From: Plectrocnemia conspersa
Lineage: Eukaryota; Arthropoda; Insecta; Trichoptera; Polycentropodidae
NCBI GenBank assembly: GCA_009617715.1
Contig: VTFK01000301.1
Location: 248,001 to 312,000, forward strand
DNA: 64,000 bases
Direction of reading: 5' to 3'
Shown here piece after piece: positions 50,580 through 62,579 of the stretch; within the stretch, counting starts at the first letter, position 1; every line of letters begins with the position of its first letter. The notes beneath the pieces were generated by a model. It was not told the origin of the DNA. It was given only the letters and a program-made list of their open reading frames with translations, and did not search any database. The translations under genes and the position numbers were made by a program.

Positions 50580-51560
50580 CAGTGTTTTATCAGTGAATAT
50601 ATATGATCACTTGTATTTCAAAGAAAACATATCTGAATACATTTTTACAAGTAAATATATATTTCTGCTAGTGAAAATACAAATTATCTGACAGATGCTA
50701 ATAAAATTTTATGCTGTATTAAACTGTCATTTGCCAGACATGAAAAGTGTCAAAAGTGATTTTAAAGAATTTCGTTTTAAAAATAGTTGTAGGGGACACA
50801 TCACCTGACTAGGGCAAAATTTTACAAACATACATTTATTTTTTATATTTACCAGTGAAATTTCAAATTAATTTAAATTGGTCTAGTTGATAAAATTATA
50901 TTTATACTAACTGCGTAATCACTGTTGCAAAACTGTTGCGAAACGTCCATCTGTTGTTCTAACCCAAACCAAACTTAATAAAAGTTCTACAACTATAGTT
51001 CATGATCTTTTATTAGATTATTTCGTTAAAGTTTGAACAACAAATGGACGTTTTTTTTGGCATTTTAGAGCAACATTTAATTTTACTAAAGCCTATCAGT
51101 TAAATTATATTTAACTTGATAGAAATATTTTTCAATATTCCGTTTCAACCTGGCAGGCGTAAGCCCAATTCGTTTTAATGGGGTAAATCTTTACTAACAG
51201 GGTAAGTCAATCAAACATAATGAGCACTTACAAGTATTAACAACCAAACTTTTTAGCCTGAGAATCAGTATCATCTATAAAATTAATTATAAATTATATT
51301 TTTTTTTCAATAAATGTTACTGTGCAGCTGGTGTCGATTTTTTTTATAATGGTGTATTTTTATAAATAAAATTTTTTTTATTGTCATGGCCTTAGGGTTA
51401 CCAGTATAGACCAACAAAACTACATTACTCCAACCTTAAATATCTACCGGTGAAAATCTACTCGGATATTATTTCACTGAAACAATTAAAAAAATACTAG
51501 TAAAAATATAACTTTACTGAAAAATTCAAATTCACTGTAACATAGATATAATATATTCAA
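50580..51560. mobile_element. Long-palindrome foldback element (copy B), split by a SINE
   Basis: The core inverted repeat at 50937-51060 runs from GCGAAACGTCCATCTGTTGT to ACAACAAATGGACG, with arms of about 60 bases. The left flank has ACATTTTTACAAGTAAATAT and CTGACAGATGCTAATAAA. The right flank at 51410-51560 has ACCGGTGAAAATCTACTCGG, the inverse of the left-flank type. No coding capacity. Confidence 0.6.
51145..51410 (-). repeat. SINE-like element (copy 2) inside a foldback element
   Basis: It shares GGCAGGCGTAAGCCCAATTC, TGTGCAGCTGGTGTCG and TTATAATGGTGTATTTTTAT with copy 1 at 23.2 kb but lacks the tRNA-like head. It separates the core of the foldback element at 50.6-51.1 kb from its right flank at 51.41-51.56 kb, so it inserted after that element. 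Confidence 0.45.
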
Positions 51561-52009
51561 GACAAATTGAGTTGAAGTCAAAATTTTCTAACAAATTGCT
51601 AAGAATTAAAGGAATTCCGAGAATTAACATAGCATATTTTATTATGCAAAATAAAATCATTTCCTGATTTATATAGTTATATTTTCAATTTTTTTCAAAA
51701 TAACTGAATTATATTTTACATTGTTACTGAATCTAAATTCTTCAGTAGCTATTAACAGGTTAAATTTTGCTCTTGGAATCAGGAAATTAAAAAATTTAAC
51801 TGTATAAGTTATTGTTTCTTAGTATAAGTGATTTTTGTATTTCTTTCTCTAAATGAGTTAAATGAACGTTCTAAAACTTGCTTCATATTTTTTATTGATA
51901 AATTGTTTTCATCAACTATAATTAACTTTTATTTAAGTTTCAATCCATTTGTTGCTTATGTTGCAATAAATGTATATATTAATAATCAGTAAAGGTATAT
52001 TTGAACTAA

Positions 52010-52620
52010 TGTTCCAGTGAAATCCTATACAAGTGCATTCTCAGCGGTAGTAATATTTTTTTACTAATACAAATATAATTTAATTAGCGCTTGTATGATT
52101 ATATACTGTCAATTTTATAGTTGCAATACGTCCATTTTCGTTTTTAATCTAAATCCATTCCAAATAAATTAACCCTAGGTAAGTCTGATCTGAGATGAAC
52201 GATAGGAATTAAAATTATATATTAATCACTAAGCACGATTCGAGATTCGAACCCAAGTCTTTCAGATCAATAGTGAACGACTTATGTCACTCGTCTATTG
52301 TGCTGGTTATTGTATATTGTGCTTTATCTAATGAAGGTTCTAAAACTACAGTTAGTTTTAAATCTTCATTAAGTAAATTCGTTTAGGTAATGTTTAGATC
52401 TGAACAGCAAATGGACGTTTCGCAACTGCTAAATTGAGTATCTTAGGCATTTTAAAACAGCACGTAATTCAAAAGCCCCTATCAGCTTATAATGTATTAT
52501 TTATTCACTAGTATAAATATATATCCACCAGTAAAAATATATTTGGATATTATTGTACAACATTTATACTAGTTATAATGTAACTTCACTAAAAATAAAT
52601 ATTCAATATTAAATATTTAC
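52010..52620. mobile_element. Long-palindrome foldback element (copy C) with tRNA-like insertion
   Basis: The left arm starts TTGCAATACGTCCATTTTCG at 52121 and the right arm ends CAAATGGACGTTTCGCAAC at 52426, with TGAAGGTTCTAAAACTACAG near the centre. The right flank continues with TTAGGCATTTTAAAACAGCA and ACCAGTAAAAATATATTTGG. The tRNA-like insertion lies at 52233-52303. Confidence 0.6.
52233..52303 (-). repeat. tRNA-like sequence (SINE head or tRNA pseudogene), 71 bases
   Basis: On the minus strand GCACAAT and ATCGTGC pair at six of seven positions as an acceptor stem. ACGA/TCGT form a D-stem, and TTGGG-TTCGAAT-CTCGA forms a fully paired T-arm with a good B-box. The A-box is degenerate (GAGTGACA instead of GAGTGGC-type) and the anticodon loop lacks T33. 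A working tRNA is therefore unlikely. It sits in the middle of a foldback element, as a SINE insertion would. Confidence 0.6.
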
Positions 52621-53015
52621 CGCAAAAAATTATATACAAAAATATTTTATATCGTTACGGAAAACTTACAAATTATTAACCGACTTCAACTATATCTATA
52701 TAGTTTACATTTTAAAATAAAATTCTTTGCAAAATATGTTTTTCAACCCTTTTGCCTTGAAAAAACTATTAATATAGTAAACAATACATAATACACATTA
52801 AATAAATATAAAACTACGTATTAGGTTTTTTTATAATATATGTATATATTAATTTTTCAAATTAAAAAAATTATGGTAGTAAAATCGCAAAATAATTTTT
52901 TAGTATATTTTATAATTTAATTTGGTTTAATTGGAACCAAATTATATACACATATATTATAGCTATGTATCACATGTATTTTGTAAACAACAAGTGTCAA
53001 ATTATAAATCATAGT

Positions 53016-53220
53016 CAGGGCAGTAGGAAGGCATTGGTAAAGGACATTTGCCAAGGGTGCGGAGAGGGGCGCTCAGAACGTGAAGTAAAACTTTCTTACG
53101 ACGAAAGATACAACTTAAACAATACATTTATTAAGGGTTTTGTTTCAAAGATACTTAAAAGTAACTTTAGTGTTAATATAATAATAGTCTGCTTCTGAAT
53201 CTATAGTATATTTTTTACTA
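53016..53220 (+). mobile_element. Possible hAT terminal fragment
   Basis: CAGGGCAGTAGGAAGGCATT followed by TGCCAAGGGTGCGGAGAGGG looks like the GC-rich end of a hAT/DUF4371 element, comparable to 35767. No transposase is recognisable after it. Confidence 0.35.
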
Positions 53221-55480
53221 ATTAACTCAAATATATATTGAATATTTAAAAAAAAAGGTACATATATCTGTAAAAAATGAGACTGACAAACAGAATGATT
53301 AATTATATGAATTATAGTATGGTATAATGAGCATTGATGACGGATAATTTATTTTCGTAAAAAAAATTATTTTTATTTTATTCTTTAAATGCGTTCACAA
53401 TAATATAAAGTACCACCGCAGGACTTTTTTACTTTTAGGATAATACTAATATAATAAAACTATTCATTTTTTTTACGTTAACAAATATTAATTCAAATAA
53501 AAGACACGTGTAAATATAAAAGTGTTAAAATCAATACATATACACATTTTTAATGGTGATCATTGCTGAAAATCCGGTTTCACAGAAAGTGTTGAATTAT
53601 AATATATACTTCAAAGCTTGTTTTAAGATTTATATACTGCATATATTTTTAAATAGAAAGTGACATAAGTCGTTAAACAAATATCATTATTATTACTTAC
53701 CTAGGGTTAATTTTTTTGGTGGGAGCAAATGCTCCGCACCTAAGATCGCAAAATATTTATATTGATTAATTCTTCTCTTGAGTGTAAAAAGCATCAGGTA
53801 TTACCTGCGCAGAAGGCAAAGGGTTACTAATCTAATTATCTCAAAAAAATTTCAAGGAAATATAATCAAAAAATTAATCTAAGTTGATTGCAGCGCTTCT
53901 TATATCCTAAATTACAATTAAAAACATTAATCTTCATAATAAAATTTTTCCAAATTAAATTTCATCGAAAAAATATTTTTCTTATAAATTATATTTTATA
54001 AAAAATACTGATATTTTCATACATGGAAAAACATAATTTACGAAATAAAGTTAAATCAGACTTTAAATTTAAAATCACATGCATCAATGTTATTCAGTAC
54101 ATTAATTATAAATGTATAAATCTGTTCTGAACATAACAGAAACCATAGCACACCAAAATATCATACGTAGAATTTAAAAAATTTCAGCATCGACAACAGC
54201 CGCTGCATGCTGCAAAAGGCATTGTTTGTCGGACAAAGCCTGAATCCTAGTTTTCCTGGCAGCGTGCCATGGCATAAGTGGCTCACCTGCCCGACATGAC
54301 ATGCTTGTTGCACACTGACAGTTGTTGCTTCAACCATATTTACACACAAATTTAACTAACCCGTCAGATTCGCGCTTAAATTTTGTAACAAGCTGGCTAT
54401 AAAAGCTTACTGAATATTTTTAATTTCATATAAAGCTGGATCAAATATGTGTATTCAGATTAATTTAAAACTTTTATTGCACAATACATATTTGAAGTAG
54501 ACGATTTAATTTTAGTTTTAAACCATACAGATAGTTCGGAAAAAAATATTGAACTATTCAAAGATAAGTGGATGAAAACCAAAAGTACGAATAAGGCTTG
54601 TTATTGTCCGTTACTAATAATTATAAATAACCCCGTAAAGGAATTTTATTAAATAATATAATATATATAATATAAAAAATCTTTACATTAATATAAATGC
54701 AGGTTATTTGATTGATTTTGTGTGAATCTCTTTTTTGTCGCTAAAAGTTTTCTTTGTAGTAGATTATTTTCAAGGAACAATTCCAGTTTTGCGGGATTTC
54801 ACATCTTGAAAGTGCTGTGTAAACTTGACTATTAGAAAACACTGGTTTATTTAAATCCAGCTTGACATAGACGAATGTCTGCACTGGCAACTGGTTCAAA
54901 ATGTATACGTATATATTAAACCAATTTAAAACAAATTAATTTATCACAAATAATTAATTATAGTGTAATTATCTCAAAAACCTAGGCATTTTGGTTAAAC
55001 ACGCCCATTCAAATATTTAAAATTATTTACAAAACAATGTCTACTGCTCTAAATATAATTTCTTATTTTATAAAACTCAACAGATGTATTTTTTTTATAT
55101 ATTTTTTGTCAACCCACTACAGCTACTTACCTGCAATTTTGCTATTAAATTACAAACGGAGTGGTAAAGAAACATAATACTTCGTTTCAAGGTCAAATTA
55201 AATTTTAATTGATTCATCTCCTTCATGGCTTCAATTGCAGAAATACTCTGACCCTTGATCTTTAACGCAGCTTGATGGAATGTTGCTGCCTATGCGTACA
55301 TAAAAAATCCATAATTCAGAATAACCGTCGAATTGTTTTTTTATTATCAGTGCCTTTTATTAAAATTGTTAGCATAGGTTGTTCTCTTTCTGAAAACGGG
55401 ATATTTCGGCGTCCTGAAGCTGTGCTTAGGGACAACGGGATAGACTACCTAAAAAGGGACGGTCCGGTTATGCATACCGA
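53220..55480. other. AT-rich intergenic DNA, no gene seen
   Basis: Apart from the 54.2-kb patch, only chance frames; the one at 55272-55496 has no recognisable domain. Confidence 0.35.
54170..54380. other. Unidentified GC-richer stretch
   Basis: Cys- and His-containing minus-strand frame (CHVGQVSHLCHG...) without regular finger spacing. No domain can be claimed. Confidence 0.2.
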
Positions 55481-55790
55481 ATTATCCGCTCAGTGAATAA
55501 ATATTTCTACTGATATTTACCAGTGAAATTATATTTATATTAGTGAAAATATAATATACTTTTATTACAACAGTTTCAAATCTGTCCATTTTCTGTTCAT
55601 AAATATATAAAACTTAACTAAACGAAATAGCCAAACCAACTAAACCTTATGAAAGTTCTTAAACAAACTATAGTTTTAAATTATTAGGTTTATTCGTAAT
55701 TAGCAACTGTTTTAGTAAAATCATAGTGGATATACATACATATATTTCTATTGAATTTACACTAAAAATATTTGGTAATTAATGAAATGT
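55480..55790. mobile_element. Foldback-family element (copy D, diverged)
   Basis: It contains TACCAGTGAAATTATATTTA, TCTGTCCATTTTCTGTTCAT, CCAAACCAACTAAACCTTAT and GAAAGTTCTTAAAC...GTTTTAAA, in the same order as the other copies. Confidence 0.5.
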
Positions 55791-56299
55791 ATGTTACTAA
55801 TTTACCGACTTTTCTCTCCCTACTTACTTAGTAGTTATTGGTTGTTTTTACACTGCTGTAACGCATTGGACTTACCCCTGTGCTTCTAAAACAAAAAATA
55901 TACAATATATTATATTATTAGGGAATCCCTATATGAATGTTGTTTTTAAAATGAAATTAAAAAATCACTTTTAAAAATTTTTTTTAATGATCTTAAATAC
56001 ATTTTTTTAGGTATAACCTTTTTATATCTTTTAGTTATTTTTTTAATTTCATTAGAAATTCATTTTGGAAGCTTTGACTCAAAATATTTGATTTTTTTCC
56101 ATCTAGGCATCGATCGAATTTTTTTTTTAATTTATAAAAATTTATTTCAAAAATATTAAATTTACAATATTGGTTCATAACCCTACTCCATTTTTTACAA
56201 AAAAATAAAAAAAAATATAGTATAGTAAAAATTCAAGTAAAGATACATAAACATCGATTTAAATAAACAGCAGTAAGATAGAGAAAAGCCTAGATGTGA

Positions 56300-56850
56300 T
56301 AAAACCTTTCAGCGAAGTTTCTTGATTTTATCAAAATTAAATTTTGCATCATAGAAACGTGTATTATTATATTGTAAAACTATCAGACTTCTGTGGACAA
56401 CTGCTAGCCATTTTTTACTTCCTCGTGCAAACGATCCAGCTACAATATAAACTTGCGTTAATTTGTTGACCAGCTTTAAGAGTTTCGTAATCCAAGTACA
56501 TTTTTAAACCCATCATATACACAAAATAACTTTTTTTAATTGTGCGCCCCCATTTATTATCTCCAGTTATAAAATAATCGAGATTAGACGACTCAGCTTC
56601 AAGATCCAGAAGCTCTTGGATATGCGGTTCTATCGCTTAATTCGTGTGAAATACATACACATTGTTTCCAAGTCTTCCTAGTTTTTTAAATGTGTCTATG
56701 CACTGTTTAGTTTCTCAGCCAGCCAATGATTATTTTGAGTGTTATTTCCAACCATTTCTGAAGCCAGTACGTCGTGGTTTATCTTTTCTTGTACAGGACT
56801 AATCTTGAGATCGAAATTTTCCGTTCAAACTTTTCAAACTATATTTGCCA
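56300..56850 (-). pseudogene. Dead mariner transposase
   Basis: Minus-strand pieces in order are CVCISHELSDRT (cf. the mariner WVPHELSE linker), NLDYFITGDNKWGR (mariner TGDEKW, first catalytic Asp kept), LDYETLKAGQQINASLYC (cf. YYELLKPGQTINA-type block) and QLDRL-like LDRLHEEVKNG. Then comes LQYNNTRFYDA, where the second catalytic Asp of QDNARPH should be but is lost, and KIKKLR.KVLSHL. Multiple frameshifts and stops make it inactive. It is a different copy, in the other orientation, from the piece at 27.2 kb. Confidence 0.75.
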
Positions 56851-57229
56851 TATTATGAATCACCTATCACTTCCCAAATATTTTAAGTAGCAGTGCTTGA
56901 CATTTTTTAAATAAAATCATATAAATTGTATACTTGGTAATAATTCTGTCATCGTAACTTTTGGAGTTTCAATTTTTTTTGTACAATAATGTTGAATCAA
57001 AATATGTACCAATACAGATTTGATAAAAATAGCACTTAGATATCAACGACCAGAGCACAACTGACTTAAAACTTTTAGCAAAACAACAATATTCATTTCA
57101 GGATTACCTAACATAGTATATGGTCTTAATTAAACATCTTTTTAGTTTTATTTGACATGTTTTATACTTTAAAATATATATATTTATATAAAATTTGTTA
57201 ATTTACATATTTTTTCATTAACTGGCTAC

Positions 57230-57560
57230 TCAGTTTGACACAATCGTATAACCGCGCACAAATATTCGCTGCGGTTTATATTAATTACATATTTTGTAGG
57301 ATAACGCGGAAAATTTTCGAAATCCCGCACCCATTTGCATTAATATCCACACCCGACAAAACTTTAACAATAATACTTTAAAGCAATAAAAGTCTTTATT
57401 TACTGCAATCGCGTATCCGCATTGCTTCCGAAGAAAACTTACGTGCATTCGCAGTGCGGTTACCCTCGTTGTTTTGTCGCCTAGAAAACTCACATAAAAC
57501 TTTTTACAAATGTAATTTCTCAATTCCGAGGATAATGACTCAAAGCTTCCCATAAAATAT
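57230..57560. other. Unique island, candidate regulatory element
   Basis: It is moderately GC-rich (GCATTCGCAGTGCGGTTACC and related). A 90-residue minus-strand frame spans it but has no recognisable domain and no convincing start. Confidence 0.25.
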
Positions 57561-58289
57561 AATAAAATACATAATAGTTCTGTTAATGTCGTAATTAAAA
57601 TGTTATAAACTGCAGCCCCATATGAATATTTATAGAGCTTTAAAAAAATTAAAATATACCAAATTTTGTGCTACCTATTTGCAGTTTCTAAATATGGCTA
57701 AGAAAAGATAATAACTATTTATATTTACGACTTTACTATAAAAATGTTCAGACGTTAGAGCCATTAAATTTTATATAACGCAGCCAATAAAAACATCCTT
57801 TCTACTTAAGCAGTCACATTTGGTACAGCTTAGCCGTCACTCGAGCTTCAAGACGACTCGGAAATTCCACCATGGTTTTATTGTTGTATTGTACTAATAA
57901 CTACACTCAGAATATAAACTGTTGTACCGTAATAATAATTAGTAAAAAATAAGAGTATAAGTTTTCAAATTGGTTCTTTAACGTGAGAAAATTAAAATAA
58001 AATATTATATGTAGGATGACTAAATTGTGATATCCTGATTATTTTAATCACAAAAATTGTTAATTTTCAGTCTTAAAGTGTTACCCTGAAACAATGTTTC
58101 AAAGCATACATTTGATTAAATTAGTATTATAAACGGAAACCGTCTGATTAAATATTGGCCAGTTTATGTAAAGCAGCCTTTAGGTTGGGCTATTTTTTAA
58201 TCTGTATATATGTATGATATTACTGCATTTTAGGTTGTAAATCTTTGTTGATAATCATGAGTCAATATTAATTTTTATTGTTCTTTATT

Positions 58290-58560
58290 AAGGTAAGAAA
58301 ATTATTTTCTTATCGCCAAAATTCCATCAGACGTATAAAATACGTGAAAATGTTCCGAGACGACCAGCCGGAACGTGAAAACTTATCTTTGGGTCTGGGA
58401 TTATATAAATTTATTGCCAGTTCTACACGTTTGGCAAGAGCGTTCAGAAAAGTGTGGGAAAGACTTTTCCCGGGATCAAAAACTTGCAAATCTTAAAAAG
58501 TTCCGCGCGAAGAAGATTAGTTTTGAGTATCTAATCGAAAGGAGAGGATTACTCGAGTAG
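58290..58560 (+). other. Unidentified open stretch
   Basis: Two overlapping frames run through it. One reads KCGKDFSRDQKLANLKKF, which is only loosely like a C2H2 finger; it lacks the Cys-Cys and His-His spacing and starts at GTG. I do not recognise it. It may be an eroded coding piece of a transposon. Confidence 0.2.
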
Positions 58561-60190
58561 TTCTTGGATAATAACCACAAAAAAATGTCTTCTTTCGGTT
58601 ATGATAAATGTATATAATACTATAAAATAATTTAATAATAATTAAAACTATATGTAGATGCCGAGAGCATGGATGCAAGATCAAAAGAACTGGAAATATA
58701 TTTATTACATTCCATAATTTATTTTTATTAAATTCATGTGGATGTAGTGAGCTTCAAAGCTTTAGTTTTCTAAGGAAATCGAGTGGTAGCTAATTCACTA
58801 AGTCGTATATGCATTTTTTGGTCCGCAATGTCGTTAAAATTTAACTCGTTTATTGATGCTGCTGTAATTTAATCTAATAAAAATATGTTTGCTCTTAAAT
58901 CAATACTTAAATTGCAATTTTTATGAAATTTTTAATTAAAATAAATTATAAGTATTAAAATTAAATATCTATAACTGAACCAAAACACACAGTTTAATAG
59001 TAATTAAGTAACTAAGTAGCAACAAATGTCTTTATATTAACATTACCAATCTGCTACAAATATTTTGCTCAAAAATACTCAAAAATTTCTATGCAATATT
59101 TTATAGGGTCAATGCTGTATAAGTTGTTTTTAATTCGCTTTACTTTTTTTAATATATGTGTATTACATTTATCACAAAATATTATATTAACTTCCATATA
59201 ATTAATACTTTATCTAGTATCCTCAATCTAATTAACAATTTATATAATTATTACCATCCGTATTATTAAATTAAATTAGCTGCTATTTAAGTAATTAACC
59301 GATTCATTATCAAAATTAAACACTCGTGCTATCATTCATCGTCCATGATAGCATAATAACGAATATATGGACATTATTATTTTTATCATACTTGAATTTC
59401 TTAATGAACTTTTAAAACTTTCCTACTGCATTAATTTTGTCAGTTTTATACTATATTTGCGATTTTATTTCGAGTAAGAAAGTCAATTTGAATAAAAGGC
59501 CTGGCAATAAAAACAACGAATCATTTTTTATATAATGTGATATTTTATAGCTTCTAGAACAAAGTCTTTGGTTCGCCCCATGAACGTTTTTCATTTGAGT
59601 TGACCCCATAAATTTACTTTGTTATTGTCTTCTAATACGAATATGATAAGAATGAAACGTTATGTGTTTTTACCTCTCACAAACTTTTTGCCTTCTTTCT
59701 CCTACGTACAAATATTGTTATTTATTTGCTGCAATTGCAGACATCACAAAAGTGTATGACAAAACCACTGATATCTAAATCATATTTTATTAAATAAAAT
59801 AAAATATTTCTTAATAAACGAAAGAGGTTTTACTTTAGATTTTTTAAGACAGAAAATGTATATTAAACTTAAATATATGCACACTCTTATATTCTGGACA
59901 TTGAACCACATCATCATAAAAAGGCTTATTTAAAAATAGGATTTGAACATTTATAAGTTATGGGCATATTTAAAATGTTTGCGTTTTAGTGCATATATTT
60001 TAATACTTTATTTAAATTTATTTATCTTATATGAATTTTAATTGAATGGGGGACGGCTTACGGTTTTTTATTTCATACTAATTGACTAATTAATTAATGG
60101 CAATAGTCATTTATAATATTTACACGTATGTTCCTTTCTTTACCTCTCACTATATGATACTTTTGAATTGTTACACATTTAAATCTAATG
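58560..60190. other. AT-rich intergenic DNA, no gene seen
   Basis: No repeat or coding signal recognised. Confidence 0.4.
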
Positions 60191-60194
60191 CTTA

Positions 60195-61785
60195 TAATAT
60201 TTAGAAAATATTACTAAATTATTAATTTATCTCTTCAGCCGTCTTTTCAAGTTGTCTACAATGAGGAGTTTGCTGCCTCGATGTTGACGTGCTGTTGTAG
60301 CCTCATTCAGTAGCGTAGCGAAGGGGGGAGGTACGGGGGGTCTGAACCCCCCTCTTAGCGGAGCGCAGCCAGTGATTTTATGTTAATTAAAAATAAATTA
60401 CAAAATTATCCTGCCTTTTTCTTGACAAAATCCTGGCTATGCTACTGCCTCATTTAATGTTTAACAGCAAAACGTTTTATATCACTGGCGACGTCTTTGA
60501 CGCCTAGGTCAAACATACCATGAAACTTTTTAATTATTTTAACATGTCAAATTTTCTTTCTATAAGCCAAAATAGCTTTCTATATTTTATTTCAAGTTCT
60601 CCTTTTTTTATTTTTTATATGTTCCTTCCATCGCAATTTGGTGTCCAAGGTCATGCCAAACTGTATTTCCAAATGAGATAATATTGCCGTTAATACAATT
60701 TGCAATTGATCAACTATATTTTTATTGGTGAAGTTGATATGTTCCGATTGAACTCATTCAACTTTATTTTCCAATTTCCGCTCTAATTGGTGATCCTATC
60801 AGCAATTTTCTGAAGCTTTTCAGTAATATTTGCTATTTATTTTCCCACTGCCAGGATTACTGTAATATCCACAGATGTTGCAATTATGACATTCTCTATT
60901 TGTGGAAAATCCTACGTGTACAACAAATATAGTATCGGTCCTAGAACACTTCCTTGTGGGACTCTTAATTTAGAATTATTGTTATTTTGTTTAACTCTGA
61001 ATAATCTGTTGGAAATGTACGATTTAAGTAATTCTACATATTGCTTCGGTTGTATACTTTTTAGTTTTTGAATTAAGCCTCTGTTGCATACTTTATCAAA
61101 AGCTTAAGCAACATCTAAAAAAATAGCTAAACAAATATATTTTTACTTTAACGCTTTTTCTATTAAATCAATGATGCGATGCACCTGATCGATCGTAGAA
61201 TATAAATTTTGGAACCATTTTCATTATTTTTATCAGATTTTTTTTAACACTTTAAATATTATTGTTAGCAATCATATAGGTCTGTAAGATTTTACTTTGT
61301 TTATTAGTTTCCTAGCTTGGGAATCATTATTACTTCTGCTATCTTCCAGCCACTAGGCACATGTTTTAATCTGAATACTGTGTTAATTAAATACATTAGT
61401 TTAAAAATTGCCTTTTATGGAAGCTTCTTTATAATTATGCCAGTTATTAAGTCGAATCCAGCTGCTTTATCTAAATTAATAATAGTAAATATTTATATAG
61501 CTACTTCTGTTGGTGTAATATATTTTATTTCTTCGTTTCTATGATTTTCTATTTCACTTCCTGTGTCATTGTCTTATATTTCAGCTTCATTGGGTTTGAA
61601 GATTTCCTCAAGATGGCTAGCAAAAGCGTTGGCTTTTTGCTTATTATCTCTCGCCTAGTCTCCGTTCATCGTTTTGATTGATGGCATATGAGTTATAGGT
61701 CTTTTTAACCTTTTCGTTGCTTTCCATAAAGAATAATCTCAATTTTTATTTGCTGTTAAATTATTTAGGTTTTTATTAATTGAAT
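60195..61785 (-). pseudogene. Dead jockey-type LINE (reverse transcriptase part)
   Basis: Minus-strand pieces run in jockey order: LWKATKRLKRPITHMPSIK (about 61.7 kb), LDKAAGFDLITG (about 61.46 kb), HVPSGWKIAEVIMIPKLG (about 61.34 kb) and AFDKVCNRGLIQKLK (about 61.08 kb). QYVELLKSYISNRLFRVKQ (about 61.0 kb), RVPQGSVLGPILYLLYT (about 60.94 kb) and WKIKLNEFNRN (about 60.76 kb) follow. The end is KRRLKR-stop near 60.23 kb. The catalytic FADDT reads SVDIT, so it cannot work. A MITE splits the 3' part (60308-60447). The 5' piece is inverted at 61.79 kb. Confidence 0.85.
60308..60447. mobile_element. 140-base hAT-type MITE inserted in the LINE
   Basis: Its ends CAGTAGCGTAGC and GCTATGCTACTG are inverted repeats with one mismatch, flanked by CCTCATT on both sides (60301-60307, 60448-60454). 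The interior has a GC-rich hairpin (GGGGGGTCTGAACCCCCC). The ends resemble those of the 251-base MITE. Confidence 0.85.
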
Positions 61786-61930
61786 CTATCTGAATGTGCA
61801 TTTAAAAACAAGACAACAAATCGAGGAAGAAGCTGAATACTACTTTAATGACATACAAAAAGCAGCTTGTAATAATATGAAGGAGCTCATACATAAGGCA
61901 GTAAGCAATAAAAAAATATTTAATATTTAG
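61786..61930 (+). pseudogene. Inverted 5' piece of the jockey-type LINE
   Basis: The plus-strand frame reads HLKTRQQIEEEAEYYFNDIQ then KAACNNMKE, the linker found just upstream of the RT in jockey elements (LKT...IQKAA). It lies head-to-head with the minus-strand RT, the layout expected from twin-primed integration. Confidence 0.6.
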
Positions 61931-62579
61931 TCATTAAAGTGAATTTATCATAATCAAAAATTAGGTTTTGTTACATTTTTCTAACCTCGTAGATAAATAT
62001 ATTGATTATTAAATTAAAACTAGATCATGCTAAGTGATTGTAATAAAAGTTTGTGAAAGTTTCCAATCATCTGTGCCAAGTTTGCATAACGAGCACTTGA
62101 ACAACAAAAAGCGATATTTCCCACACTAAATAATTATCAACTCATTAATGAAAGTTAAAGACCTTATACAGTACATAAATGGAGAAAAATCTCAATAGCA
62201 TAAAAAACCAGCGTCAACAATATAAAATATTGCAATAACCACCGAATAACACAATATATTCAAAGACATTAGCCACCTATTATCTCGACCCTTTTTATAA
62301 AAAAACGCGTGCCAGAGTCAATCTGTTTCAATTATTATTATTAAAATTCCCTGGTTACCCATTGCTACAGAAACCGTCTAAATTATGTTTTCTCTTAAGG
62401 CGTGAACACATTTTGGAGGTATGTTCAAGAAGTCTCATGTGTAGTCAAGTATTAGTATTTTTATTTAGCAACTGACATCATTTTTATTTTGTTAAAATAA
62501 TACCGGTGCAGCAAATTGATCATTTTTGGTATTTAAAAAAATATATTTTTGGTGTAAACCCTGTTATATTTTTCATTAT

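Noticed and set aside
52233..52303. Functional tRNA gene
   Set aside because: The A-box is degenerate, T33 is missing in the anticodon loop and one acceptor pair is broken; a SINE head or pseudogene fits better.
54161..54349. Zinc-finger protein fragment
   Set aside because: The Cys and His spacing fits no finger class I know.
58375..58560. C2H2 finger-like KCGKDFSRDQKL
   Set aside because: Lacks the paired Cys and His spacing, and the frame opens at GTG.
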